Source: Spongospora subterranea
Taxonomy: Eukaryota; Endomyxa; Phytomyxea; Plasmodiophorida; Plasmodiophoridae
Assembly (NCBI GenBank): GCA_900404475.1
Contig: OUQQ01000613.1
Coordinates: forward strand, 1-11,944
Reading direction: 5' to 3'
Length of the DNA stretch: 11,944 bases
Shown here piece by piece: positions 1-7,742 of the stretch (within the stretch, counting starts at the first letter, position 1; each line of letters begins with the position of its first letter). Made by a program: the position numbers and the translations under genes. Below the pieces are notes generated by a model. It saw only the letters and a list, made by a program, of their open reading frames with translations, was not told where the DNA came from and did no database searches.

Positions 1-2
1 TT

Positions 3-230
3 TACCTAGAAGACCCTGATGCTTCCATAGCCGAACAGTGGTTGCCCTTTTTACAAACGATATGTTGTTGGCGTCTTCATATGGCGGTTAGCCTTCCCTT
101 GGACATCAATATATTATTTTTAGTGAACGACACCCGCTTATTTCGACGATTGAAGAATCAAGTGAATTTGGCCACGACGTGGAATCAGACCGAAATGATG
201 GGTGTTGACCATGGGTTTACGTTCCGGTAA
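3..230 (+). CDS. C-terminal fragment of an unrecognised protein (5' end outside window)
   Basis: An open frame runs in from the left edge for 75 codons and stops with TAA at 228-230. The peptide has a natural-looking mix of hydrophobic, acidic and basic residues (EDPDASIAEQWLPFLQ near the start, MMGVDHGFTFR at the end), with no internal stop and no low complexity. The final codons overlap a GGTAAAT, so the stop could instead lie inside an intron, with TTCCG|GTAAAT as the donor. I do not recognise the family. The last part (from GVDHG) recurs in inverted orientation at 482-536, where the matching frame reads past the stop position. This suggests that the ancestral protein was longer, or that this copy ends after a one-base insertion. 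Exonic status is likely; identity is unknown. Confidence 0.45.
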   Translation, partial: YLEDPDASIAEQWLPFLQTICCWRLHMAVSLPLDINILFLVNDTRLFRRLKNQVNLATTWNQTEMMGVDHGFTFR

Positions 231-259
231 ATATCACTCCAGCGCTGTCCCAATGGTTC
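204..259 (+). repeat. Inverted repeat, left arm
   Basis: This ~55-bp stretch matches the reverse complement of 482-536 at most positions by eye, with scattered substitutions and a one-base length difference near 229-232. It includes the last codons of the left-edge coding fragment and its stop. The arms are separated by about 220 bp. Confidence 0.75.
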
Positions 260-443
260 AGCCGAGTTCTATCCCCTTTTGTCGTCCTCGCTTCTGTCAA
301 CCCGATTCGATTTACATTGTTTTGAGCGATTAAGGTGAAATAACACTGTAAAATTTCATCATCGTTGACCAGTCGGGTTACACCAATCCTTGACATTGTG
401 GCTTGGGTCATATTAACTGGAACGGTTTTGTGATATGAACTCT

Positions 444-560
444 TTACGGACGGAGAACCGATGCCTTTGGAGATCTCTGCCAAACCATTGCGACAGCGCT
501 GAAGTGATACTGCCGGAATGTATACCCATGGTCAACGATCACTCGTTTCTGGCACAGTTA
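444..560 (-). pseudogene. Decayed inverted copy of the left-edge gene end
   Basis: Reading the minus strand from 536, an open frame gives VDHGYTFRQYHFSAVAMVW and stops at 444-446. Its first eight residues match VDHGFTFR at the end of the plus-strand fragment at 3-230, differing only by Y for F. Here the frame continues where the plus copy stops. Upstream, the minus strand retains only patchy similarity and has an in-frame TAA before the conserved block, so this is probably a broken duplicate. Neither copy can be named from sequence alone. Confidence 0.45.
482..536 (-). repeat. Inverted repeat, right arm
   Basis: Reverse complement of this segment starts GTTGACCATGGGT, the same as the left arm at 204. 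Shared blocks include TTCCGG, TATCACT, CAGCGCTGTC and CAATGGTT. Weaker similarity continues upstream on the minus strand to about 560. Confidence 0.75.
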
Positions 561-938
561 TTCTGTTATGGGCGTCTTTTTCGCCAAAATCCTTAGAGGC
601 CCCTATCAAGATTGTGCAATCCAACAAAAGTTTCGGTCTACTGGTTATGATACTTTGGCTTATCACGATATGGTCAGACTCGACCTGGCATCACTTTGTT
701 TTTCCGATTGTTCCTTGTAGCTGCTACCTTGTGTAGAAAATGCAACGCCGGAACACCCTCTTATCGACTAGCTATTCGGAAAAACAATCTCAATCATCGA
801 TTGCTGGCAGTCCTGGTCAAATCTAAGACGCTGTTGATTCAAAAACAAAGGCTGCTCTGATATTTCCAGATTCCGTTTTTACGATGTCACCAAATTATTT
901 GAAATCGAGCCCGATCTGCCAACATCGATTTCATCGGG

Positions 939-1353
939 TCAGCGATTGATGGTACTGCTGTGAACGTGTCCGCTTTCGTTGCAGTCGAGCGTGTACAATA
1001 TGAGCCTGAACTTATCAAGGTTTGCGTCGATTCTAAGGTGCTCCAGACCAGATCTTCTCTCAAATTTGAACGTTCCGAAATGCGAAACAGTTCGATTCTT
1101 TCAGTTTTCGACTGTATTGTCATCTTGAAGGACAGCTTGCCATCACTGGCGTCACATGTGCTGATATTTCCCAATGCTGCTGTTGGTGTCTTTCTTTCAA
1201 ATAATCTTCCTTAACATCACAGAGCCCTTCCATATCTGAAACGTCCTCTAAAACAGCTTCCCAGACTTGTTTGGGTAAATGCTGGATGACCTTCTTCTGA
1301 CCCTCTATACTTGGTAAAGGGTTGCGGATTTGATTTTGATCTTTTGACAACTG
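939..1353 (-). pseudogene. Minus-strand coding-like fragments with an EF-hand-like segment
   Basis: Two protein-like segments lie on the minus strand in different frames. The first begins right after a possible splice acceptor (ACTTTAGCAG, boundary at 1351/1350) and contains VWEAVLEDVSDMEG. The second (1049-939) reads LDKFRLILYTLDCNESGHV and stops at 939-941. The second recalls the single EF-hand of Naked-cuticle-type Wnt antagonists (a short LY.LD...G.V pattern), though several calcium ligands look altered. A possible intron joins the segments in frame (donor at AT|GTGACG near 1158, acceptor CACCTTAG near 1033), but the donor is weak. This could be part of a real gene, a relic, or chance. 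The family assignment is a weak inference. Confidence 0.25.
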
Positions 1354-1429
1354 CTAAAGTTTCAGCGACGTGCTCTCAATCTAAAATTCTCATCACTTGC
1401 TCTCAACGTACAATGTCTCCTCACATCAA

Positions 1430-1770
1430 ACACCCCGCTCTCGATTTCGTACTGTTTTCTACCTGATTAATTTGCATATTAAGTAAATTAATTGAAATAG
1501 TGGCAGCTGTAGAACAGCAGATAGTCACGAATTTCAAAATTGAGTAATCGAATGAATCACATTATAATTTTGGACGTCATCACATATTTTTGAACAGATT
1601 TGAACTGTGTTTAAATCGTTGTTTCAAACAATGGTTTTGTGTTATACTAATGATTTTTGATGAAAAAATAAGATTTTTAGATTTATTGTCGAATCTCAGT
1701 GAGAGTTTTGTCAGAAGTTATATATCCATTTTTTATATATGGTCCCGAGAAGGTGCTTTAGCTTGTTCGT
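1430..1770. other. AT-rich spacer
   Basis: This stretch is visibly richer in A and T than the flanking DNA, with runs such as TTAATTTGCATATTAAGTAAATTAA and TTTTTTATATATG. No ORF here has protein-like composition and I see no RNA gene. I read it as non-coding intergenic DNA upstream of the DNAJC3 gene. Confidence 0.6.
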
Positions 1771-2058
1771 GATTGTCGGGAAGATTTCAATAATCGTACA
1801 CGCATATCGTGGCACATTTTCATCAGACGATTTAGCTATGATTTCAGTGAAACGCTTCCGGCCAATGAGAATGCTATTGTCGAGGGGTTTTCCCGTCAGG
1901 ACTGGTTATCAAAGCTGTGAAGAAAAAAAAACGTGTAGAACGGCGGTGTCACATTCTCACTGACAGTCCGGACGAGAAAAAAAACGACCCAGCCTCAATG
2001 GCAAAGCGGTCGCCCATTGCTGGACGGGCCCTCGGCCGCGCAGCTTCTGCCCACAATC

Positions 2059-2136
2059 ATGCGTGAAACCGAAACGCAGCGGACAGTGGCGTGTCTACAT
2101 GATGGGGGCGCTATGATGTTTCTCATTCGACCTTGA
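2059..2136 (+). promoter_or_regulatory. Upstream ORFs in the probable DNAJC3 leader
   Basis: Before the main ATG at 2157 the plus strand has ATGs at 2059, 2099, 2102, 2113 and 2116. The ATG at 2059 opens a 25-codon frame ending at TGA 2134-2136; the ATGs at 2113 and 2116 lie in the same frame and share its stop. The ATGs at 2099 and 2102 share a second short frame ending TGA at 2114-2116, overlapping the 2113 start. If transcription starts upstream of 2059, ribosomes meet several short upstream ORFs, the last ending 20 bases before the DNAJC3 start. The transcription start is unknown, so the leader status is inference. Confidence 0.45.
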
Positions 2137-2156
2137 TCTCAGCATTTCTGTATTGG

Positions 2157-4082
2157 ATGATGGTGCGGGTCTTCCGCGTGTCGGGGCTGCTCGTTTTCAG
2201 CGTCTTGCTGCTGGGCGGCTTAGCTCGCACCACTCCGACCAAAACGTACCAGGACCACTTCCGATCGGCTACCCTGTGTGTCGCCGACAACCGGCTGGCG
2301 GACGCCATTGACGAACTCACTAAGGCCGTTGAAATCAACCCGACTTTTGTTCCTGGGTATCTACACCGAGCAAAGAATCGAGCTCGTGTAGGATTGTTCA
2401 AAGTACGTATTTTTTGTAGCGATGTCTGTGGTTCTTTGCGCTGGTTATTTCCAACTCATAAGTTTAGGAGGCATTGGATGATTATAAGAACGTGGTGAAA
2501 TTATCTCCAGGAAATAAAGATGCAAGTGATGCCCTTAACTCACAGAATCTCTCACAACTGGATTCCATTCGGAAAAGTGCTCTTAAACTTATGGAACGCA
2601 ACGATTGTGACCAAGCCATTTCAAAGTTGGAACAGGTAATTGGCCGTACATGGTTGTTTCATCTATCACTCATTCTTTCGCTGGTTGAAAGGTTGCTGCT
2701 GTCGCCACAAGCGACGTTGCCGCTCTTTTCGGTCTCGCCCATTGTCATTACGAGAAGAACAATCATCAAGAAGCTTTAGTGGTGGCAGGATCGCTGTTGA
2801 AAGTGGATCCAAATCATCTGGTAATTTTTTCTCGCAATATATTATAATTCGTTTTTCATGAGCAAAGTCTAATGGGTGTTTCTACATTCTCATAATTCAG
2901 ATTGTTGATAATTTCAGTTACTCTTTCATAATGAACTCATCAATTGGTTAATCAGGAAGGGCTTTTATTACGAGGCAACGCCTTTCACAAGATTGGAGAT
3001 GATGAGTTGGCATTGAAGCATTATAAGAAAGGGGTCCAATCAAGTCCTGATCACAAAAAGCTGCTTAAGATGCGCAAATACGTTAAGTGGGTGATTCAGA
3101 ATCTCAACTATTCTCCGGAATCTGACGCATGGGTTGCTGCTGTAGAAACTTAATTCGATTTATTCAAAGCGGTGACGAATATATAGCCAAATCGATGTTT
3201 GCTAGCGCCGTACACTCTTTCCAAGACGCGCTCTCGCTGGAGATGCAACAGAGCGCGCCACGCGATATTACACGAAAAGCTTTGCATTTGAAGCTGTGCA
3301 AAGCATTGTCCAAAGTACGCACTGCTGCTACTTCAAAATTCATTTATGTTCAGCTAAAGAGTTCGTAGATTTCGAAAGTTGATGAAGCGATACATCACGG
3401 GCGACAATCCGTTGGTATTGATGCAGGCAATGTTGAGGCTTGGGTCGCCCTAATTGATGCGTTAATCGACGGTGAGCAGTATGATGAGGCCAGTACGGCT
3501 GCCAAACAGGTATGGTTTGATATTATTGGCCACCGTATGTCAACAGTTAATCCTGCACATATAGGCCAAGCAACATCATCCACAAGACGGCAGTGTGCAT
3601 CAAGCCTATCAGAAAGCCGAACTCGAGCTTAAGAAATCGCAACGCCATGATTTCTACAAGATTCTGGGAATCAGGAAAGACGCTACGTCCAAACAGATCA
3701 AGCGCGCCTTCCGTTCAATGGCTGTGAAATACCACCCGGATAAGGTTGAATCCATTTTTTCAATCATGTTTCTGAATGTTAAACAGGTTAACTGTTTCTC
3801 ATTTATCATCTCTAATTTATATGTTTATAATATTTTTTATTGGAGGCAATTTCGGACCCTTTGTTGACTGCATGTTTTCAGCATGTGGGTGCCGATACTC
3901 AAACGGTTGACGACATGACGACCAAGTATAAGCTGGTTGGACAAGCTTATGAGGTTCTCATCGATCCGGAGACCAGGCGCCGATATGATGCCGGTGAAGA
4001 TATACAGGAAGGACCGCAACAACAGCAATCTCAGCACTTTCATTTCCATCAGGGCTCAGGTTTCACATTTACCTTTCATTAA
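2157..4082 (+). CDS. DNAJC3: DNAJC3/P58IPK-like ER co-chaperone (TPR plus J domain), eight exons
   Basis: Exons: 2157-2402, 2468-2635, 2692-2820, 2956-3086, 3146-3314, 3369-3509, 3565-3744 and 3882-4082. All introns are GT-AG (54-137 bp) and the joined frame encodes 454 residues; human P58IPK has 504. Residues 1-23 form a signal peptide with a hydrophobic core (LLVFSVLLLGGLA). Residues ~30-350 are TPR helices, e.g. ADAIDELTKAVEINP and EALDDYKNVVKLSPGNKDA. A J domain follows at ~355-430: HDFYKILGIRKDA, the HPD triad at 385-387, then AYEVLIDPETRRRYDAGED. The tail is Q/H/F rich and ends FTFTFH, like the FRFKFHFN end of vertebrate DNAJC3. In the family, the TPRs hold unfolded clients in the ER lumen and the HPD stimulates BiP ATPase; the protein is induced by the unfolded protein response and damps PERK. 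Start chosen because ATG 2157 gives the signal peptide; ATG 2160 is equivalent. Confidence 0.93.
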
Positions 4083-4513
4083 ACATTTGAGTAAGACTAT
4101 CCCACCAAATCAATTCCTTGTGTCAGTATCGCCATCACAGCGCACGGTAGGGAATTGCCATAAACCACGAATGATACGAAAATTCTCTCCAAGATTGTAA
4201 CATTTTGTGGCGCAATTCATCGAGCGGTTAGGCCAAACAGTACAGTTCATGCACTAATCAAGCGGGTCACCCCGTCACGGGGTATTCCAAGAGGCCGCGG
4301 AGTAAGGGTCTCACTGTCGGTGTACCGGCGCAACCTCCGCAGTAAAAGCTCCCCGTCAGCAATCCGCAAAACTTCTATCAGGTTGTTCGCTTGCCAAGGC
4401 TTCTCTACTTGTATTCAATCACCTCCAAACTGTGGCTTTGCGATCCCGAAGGTGGAGCCAAGCTGCTGTCCATTGGGAAGCAGTCGCTCTGGGAGCGCTT
4501 GCTGAGCCTGTCA
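4083..4513. other. Intergenic region between DNAJC3 and the GT62-like gene
   Basis: This 431-bp stretch between two plus-strand genes shows no convincing coding exon. A perfect short hairpin (ACCCCG, loop TCA, CGGGGT) sits at 4269-4283. The frame of the next gene is open back to 4346 but without an ATG before 4514, so I treat it as leader. A leader exon or trans-splice acceptor cannot be excluded. Confidence 0.5.
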
Positions 4514-5876
4514 ATGGGCTCTGGCAGCCATGTTAAGGTTGGACGAGTACGTCGTGGATGGCTCAGGCTCTGGGGACCCTACTTGATATGTGCTGTTGTT
4601 CTTTTGGATGTGGCTTCCGTTGTGTTTCTTGGAGGGCATCTGCACACGGCGAGGATTGTTATATTTAGGACGAATGCGCCCACCATATTGTCCGAATATT
4701 CGATGTCCGATACATCTGTCCGGCAATGGACGAACCCCGACATTATCAAAACAGATTCTCCCTACACTGAATGGAATTCCAAAGCGAGTAACGAACGGGA
4801 CTGGTCGCGAAGCAGGATTCTCATTTTGACGCCAATGAAAGACTCGGCACGGCATCTCCCTCTCTATTTTGCTTTGCTAGGTCGAATTTCTCTATGTTTT
4901 TGTTATAGATTTACTTACAAATTCATGGCCATACAGATCGACTTTCATATCCAAAACGATTGATATCGCTAGGTGTATTAGAAGGCGATAGCTCTGATGA
5001 CACGTACGACATCGTGTACAAAAATTTCGAAGAATTTACAGCCCGCGGTCTATACCGCCGTCTAACTTTGATCAGAAAAAATTTTAACAATGGCAACAAA
5101 GCACTCTTTGGACATGAGAGGCATGGGTTCGAAGTACAAGGTATGAAACTATGCAGCAATGTCTTGTTTTTCTAAATCAATGTCAGGTCGTCGACGAGCT
5201 GTTCAAGCTAAATGTAGAAATCATCTTCAGTCGATAGCGTTACGTGATGAAGACGTTATCCTGTGGCTGGACTCTGATTTGAGACAATATCCGTCGGATA
5301 TAATCGAAAGGATGCTGAGTACTGGGAAGCGGATTGTTTCCGCGGATTGTATTCAGTCAGACGGCAATTGCTATGACCGAAATAACTGGCGGGAAACGCC
5401 TTCGTCCTTACTGGTGAAGTCTCGTCTGCAACCAGATCAGCTCATGTTCGAAGGGTATCCCAGCATTATGTTGACCCATAGGGAGTCTCTCTGTGACATA
5501 GGCAAGACTCGTTTATTCACGTTCAGCTGTATGAACATTTTCATTGACTTTTATTGACAGTTGATGGTATTGATGAAAACGGTCTTGTTGAAATCAATGC
5601 TGTTGGTGGAACCGCCCTGATGATTCAGGCCGATTTAGTTAGGGAAGGGTTGTTTTTCCCTACTTTTGCTTTTCAACACGCTATTGAAACAGAGGTACAA
5701 CACGTTCGTGTCATTCGTATAAGTATATCAACGTTATCATCGTTCAGGGTATAGCTCAAGTCGCTCAGGCAATGGGCGTCAAGGTTTATGGTTTAGCTAA
5801 TCTAAAAGTAAGTCAACTGTTGTTGCACTTTTTGCTCATCTTAACAAACGTTCAGGTATTTCATGATCCAGAATAA
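4514..5876 (+). CDS. Anp1/Mnn9-family (GT62-like) glycosyltransferase, type II membrane protein, six exons
   Basis: Exons: 4514-4880, 4937-5140, 5187-5501, 5561-5694, 5748-5807 and 5856-5876; joined frame 366 residues. Four introns are GT-AG (46-56 bp); the third (5502-5560) appears to start with GC. A short basic N-tail (VKVGRVRRGWLR) precedes a membrane segment at ~20-41, so the protein is probably Golgi-anchored with a lumenal catalytic domain. Family hallmarks in order are RILILTPMKDSARHLPLYF (~101-119), LSYPKRLISLGVLEGDSSDD, RRRAVQAKCRNHL, the metal-binding DxD motif VILWLDSDL (DSD at 219-221), IVSADC, then LVEINAVGGTALMIQADLV and FQHAIETEG. The order and spacing match Anp1/Mnn9/Van1 proteins, which transfer mannose from GDP-mannose in yeast Golgi mannan polymerase. 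The donor and product in an animal are unknown. First in-frame ATG chosen; it gives the anchor directly. Confidence 0.85.
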
Positions 5877-5877
5877 A
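5872..5877 (+). terminator. Poly(A) signal overlapping the GT62-like stop codon
   Basis: AATAAA occupies 5872-5877, so the TAA stop (5874-5876) lies inside the hexamer. The convergent ABI gene ends only 83 bp away, so 3' UTRs must be short or overlap. Confidence 0.5.
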
Positions 5878-5959
5878 TCAATTACATCTGTCATGGTAGA
5901 TAAGTGTGCTCGAACCAAGATGGAACAGCTGAAACGATATATTTGTAAAGAGAATCAAA

Positions 5960-7018
5960 TTAATGCCTTTCATTTGTACGGTTTACATTGGGAGCTAGTT
6001 TTGGTGCAGCAATCTCGTTTGAACTCCTTGAATTGTAACTCGCAAGATGTGGGGGCAATGGCGGCGGCACAACAGCGGAAGCGCTTGGTCGATTTGACGC
6101 AGAACGAGGTGGTGGCGGCGGTGCGACAGGTGGCGAACCCTTTATTGCATACGATCCCGACTTGCTTGCTATTGGGACCGGAGGAGGAGGAGGAGGTGGG
6201 GGTCTTGGAATTGAAGAGGAACCCCCAAAAACCGGGGTGGCAACCGAGATCGAGTTGCGCTTTGCCGGCTCGTTCGAAGTCGACCCGTCAAATGGTGGAA
6301 TCTCCATAAAATTTGTTCTGGACGCCTTGCGGTTCCCAGCACCCATCGGATTCTGATTTCGGGGTTTCTGCCGTATGGACGAAATGGCGATCGGCGGGGG
6401 CGGACCAGGCATGGATGGAGCAACACATGGCGGTGCCCCAGGTGGTACTAGCTCAGAGCTTGGCTGAGACAGTGATTCTGATGAGGAAGTTGGTGTGACC
6501 GGAACCGAAATTGACGTTTGAACAGAGTTATCAAATGCGGACAAGTCAAGTCGCCAACGATCATAACGTCCTGGTGTGACGTCGTCTTCGGCGTGTCGCA
6601 CGCGAAGCTTTCCGATTTTTTGCTTGGGGCGTTCGGCGGCTAAATGTATCTGGCCCCCATGCATCTCTCGTGCCATCTTCATTCGCAATTGCATCAGATT
6701 GACCTGTTGGTTGAGGTCATCGACGGCTATCTCTTGCACATCGAGAAAGTCGTTTAGGCGACTGGCACAGTTTAGAATATGGGACGAAATCGCCTCTAAT
6801 GCCTCCCGAGCGTAATCGTGACCAGATTTCACGATCGCAGCACGCTGCATCGGAGTATCCGCACGTTCTAACGCCGCACTATAGCTGTGCTCAACAAAAT
6901 GGCTCACCTGAGCTGAATAGGTATCGTTGGCTAAGAGATTCTGCAGATCCTCTGGGAAGGAAGCAGCGATTTCCCGGCAATCATGAAAAATGTCGACGTT
7001 GCCAACGTCGTCCGACAT
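5960..7018 (-). CDS. Abl-interactor (ABI) family protein without SH3 domain, single exon
   Basis: An uninterrupted minus-strand frame encodes 352 residues from ATG 7018 to TAA 5960. The frame is open 18 bases further upstream but has no ATG there. Residues ~1-125 are the helical N-terminal ABI region that joins the WAVE/SCAR complex and contacts HEM/NAP1 (e.g. FVEHSYSAALERADT, HILNCASRLNDFLDVQEIAV). The ABI homeodomain-homologous region follows at ~130-165 (KIGKLRV and RYDRWRLDLSAFDN, equivalent to RYIRKPIDYTILDD in vertebrate ABI). Residues ~170-350 are S/P-rich with proline runs (GPPPPI at 205-210, eight prolines at 273-280, APPPPPR, PPPLPP) that could bind profilin, Ena/VASP or SH3 domains. 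Animal ABIs usually end in an SH3 domain. None is present, and the 83 bp to the next gene leaves no room for one. Expected role: activation of Arp2/3-driven actin assembly downstream of Rac. Confidence 0.85.
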   Translation of the reverse strand: MSDDVGNVDIFHDCREIAASFPEDLQNLLANDTYSAQVSHFVEHSYSAALERADTPMQRAAIVKSGHDYAREALEAISSHILNCASRLNDFLDVQEIAVDDLNQQVNLMQLRMKMAREMHGGQIHLAAERPKQKIGKLRVRHAEDDVTPGRYDRWRLDLSAFDNSVQTSISVPVTPTSSSESLSQPSSELVPPGAPPCVAPSMPGPPPPIAISSIRQKPRNQNPMGAGNRKASRTNFMEIPPFDGSTSNEPAKRNSISVATPVFGGSSSIPRPPPPPPPPVPIASKSGSYAIKGSPPVAPPPPPRSASNRPSASAVVPPPLPPHLASYNSRSSNEIAAPKLAPNVNRTNERH

Positions 7019-7447
7019 TATTTTTAAAGGAGTCACTTATCAGAACTGGAAATTACTCAGAAAGTTGTCCACATCGCTACCACGCACAATTCAATATGCG
7101 CAGTCACGCACCGCAATGCCATTCCAAGCCAAGGAGGCCCCGGTACAGAAAGAGGCCGCATCAGTTGACGCAATCACGCCACGGGCCAACGGTCTCACCG
7201 AGCGATCTTTTGTATCAAATGTTTTTACAGTGTTCCCAACCGATGACGTTCATAAACACTGTCATATTCGTCTTGCAGTTTGTTTCTTCGGTTCCGCATC
7301 GAATAGAAAGTATTGGCGCCTAGGTTTCAGATGGCAATGAACTCTACCGAGGCCAAAAATGAAAGATTTAATAAACAACATTGTGAGCACGACAAACGCA
7401 GCAGGACGGCGACAGAACTACACCTAAACATGTCAACATAGCAACGC
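7019..7447. other. Spacer between COX17 and ABI
   Basis: No convincing coding exon in these 429 bp. An ATTAAA on the minus strand (7367-7372), 76 bp past the COX17 stop, may be its poly(A) signal. Both flanking genes are on the minus strand, so the rest probably carries the ABI promoter or leader. Confidence 0.45.
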
Positions 7448-7690
7448 TTAAAAAAAACGATGCATGAAACCCATGGGTGATATATTCCCAACCTTAAATC
7501 CCTCCTTCCTAAGACAATCCAGATGCATTTGGATATAGGCTTGGCACTGGTCTTCGCCATTCTCCAGGACGCAATGATCTCGCAGCTTGCGCGTATCTGG
7601 GCAGGCACAGCAGATCCGTTTAGGGGCGGTAGTGGTTGGCGCCGCCGGCACCGGCACGCCATCCGATCGGGGATCCGCCTGGACACTCAT
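7448..7690 (-). CDS. COX17: COX17, copper chaperone for cytochrome c oxidase
   Basis: An intronless minus-strand frame encodes 80 residues from ATG 7690. The signature is complete. The copper-binding CC pair lies at residues 27-28 within KRICCACPDTRKLRD, followed by twin CX9C motifs (C30/C40 and C49/C59) that form the disulphide-linked coiled-coil-helix-coiled-coil-helix fold. It normally acts in the mitochondrial intermembrane space, is imported and oxidised by MIA40/CHCHD4, and hands copper(I) to SCO1 and COX11 for the COX1/COX2 copper sites. The first 25 residues are proline- and alanine-rich and disordered-looking. The family usually ends near GFKV; here 13 further residues follow (GNISPMGFMHRFF). 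Human COX17 has 63 residues. ATG 7690 is the first in-frame ATG; upstream the frame is open only through a TTG. Divergent from MED21. Confidence 0.93.
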   Translation of the reverse strand: MSVQADPRSDGVPVPAAPTTTAPKRICCACPDTRKLRDHCVLENGEDQCQAYIQMHLDCLRKEGFKVGNISPMGFMHRFF

Positions 7691-7742
7691 TGCTGATCGC
7701 CGCCGACACGCAGTCCGCAATCACGAGACCCCGACGACGAAG
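7691..7742. promoter_or_regulatory. Bidirectional promoter/leader of COX17 and MED21
   Basis: Only 52 bp separate the two start codons. The stretch has several CG dinucleotides (CGCCGCCGACACG, CCCCGACGACGA) and no TATA box. The two leaders must be extremely short, or each transcript must start inside the other gene. Confidence 0.65.

Noticed and set aside
217..483. 88-codon minus-strand frame
   Set aside because: It begins at a TTG and lies between the inverted repeat arms, with no protein-like motif; the frame that aligns between the arms is a different one.
1572..1579. GACGTCAT, a CRE/UPRE-like site upstream of DNAJC3
   Set aside because: A single short partial match nearly 600 bp from the start codon inside an AT-rich spacer is expected by chance.
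4511..4855. 114-codon minus-strand frame over the GT62-like first exon
   Set aside because: Shadow of the coding strand: no ATG-led protein-like domain, while the plus strand has clear family motifs.
6162..6356. Glycine-run ORF on the plus strand
   Set aside because: It is the antisense of the proline-coding tract of ABI; the minus-strand frame is long and recognisable.
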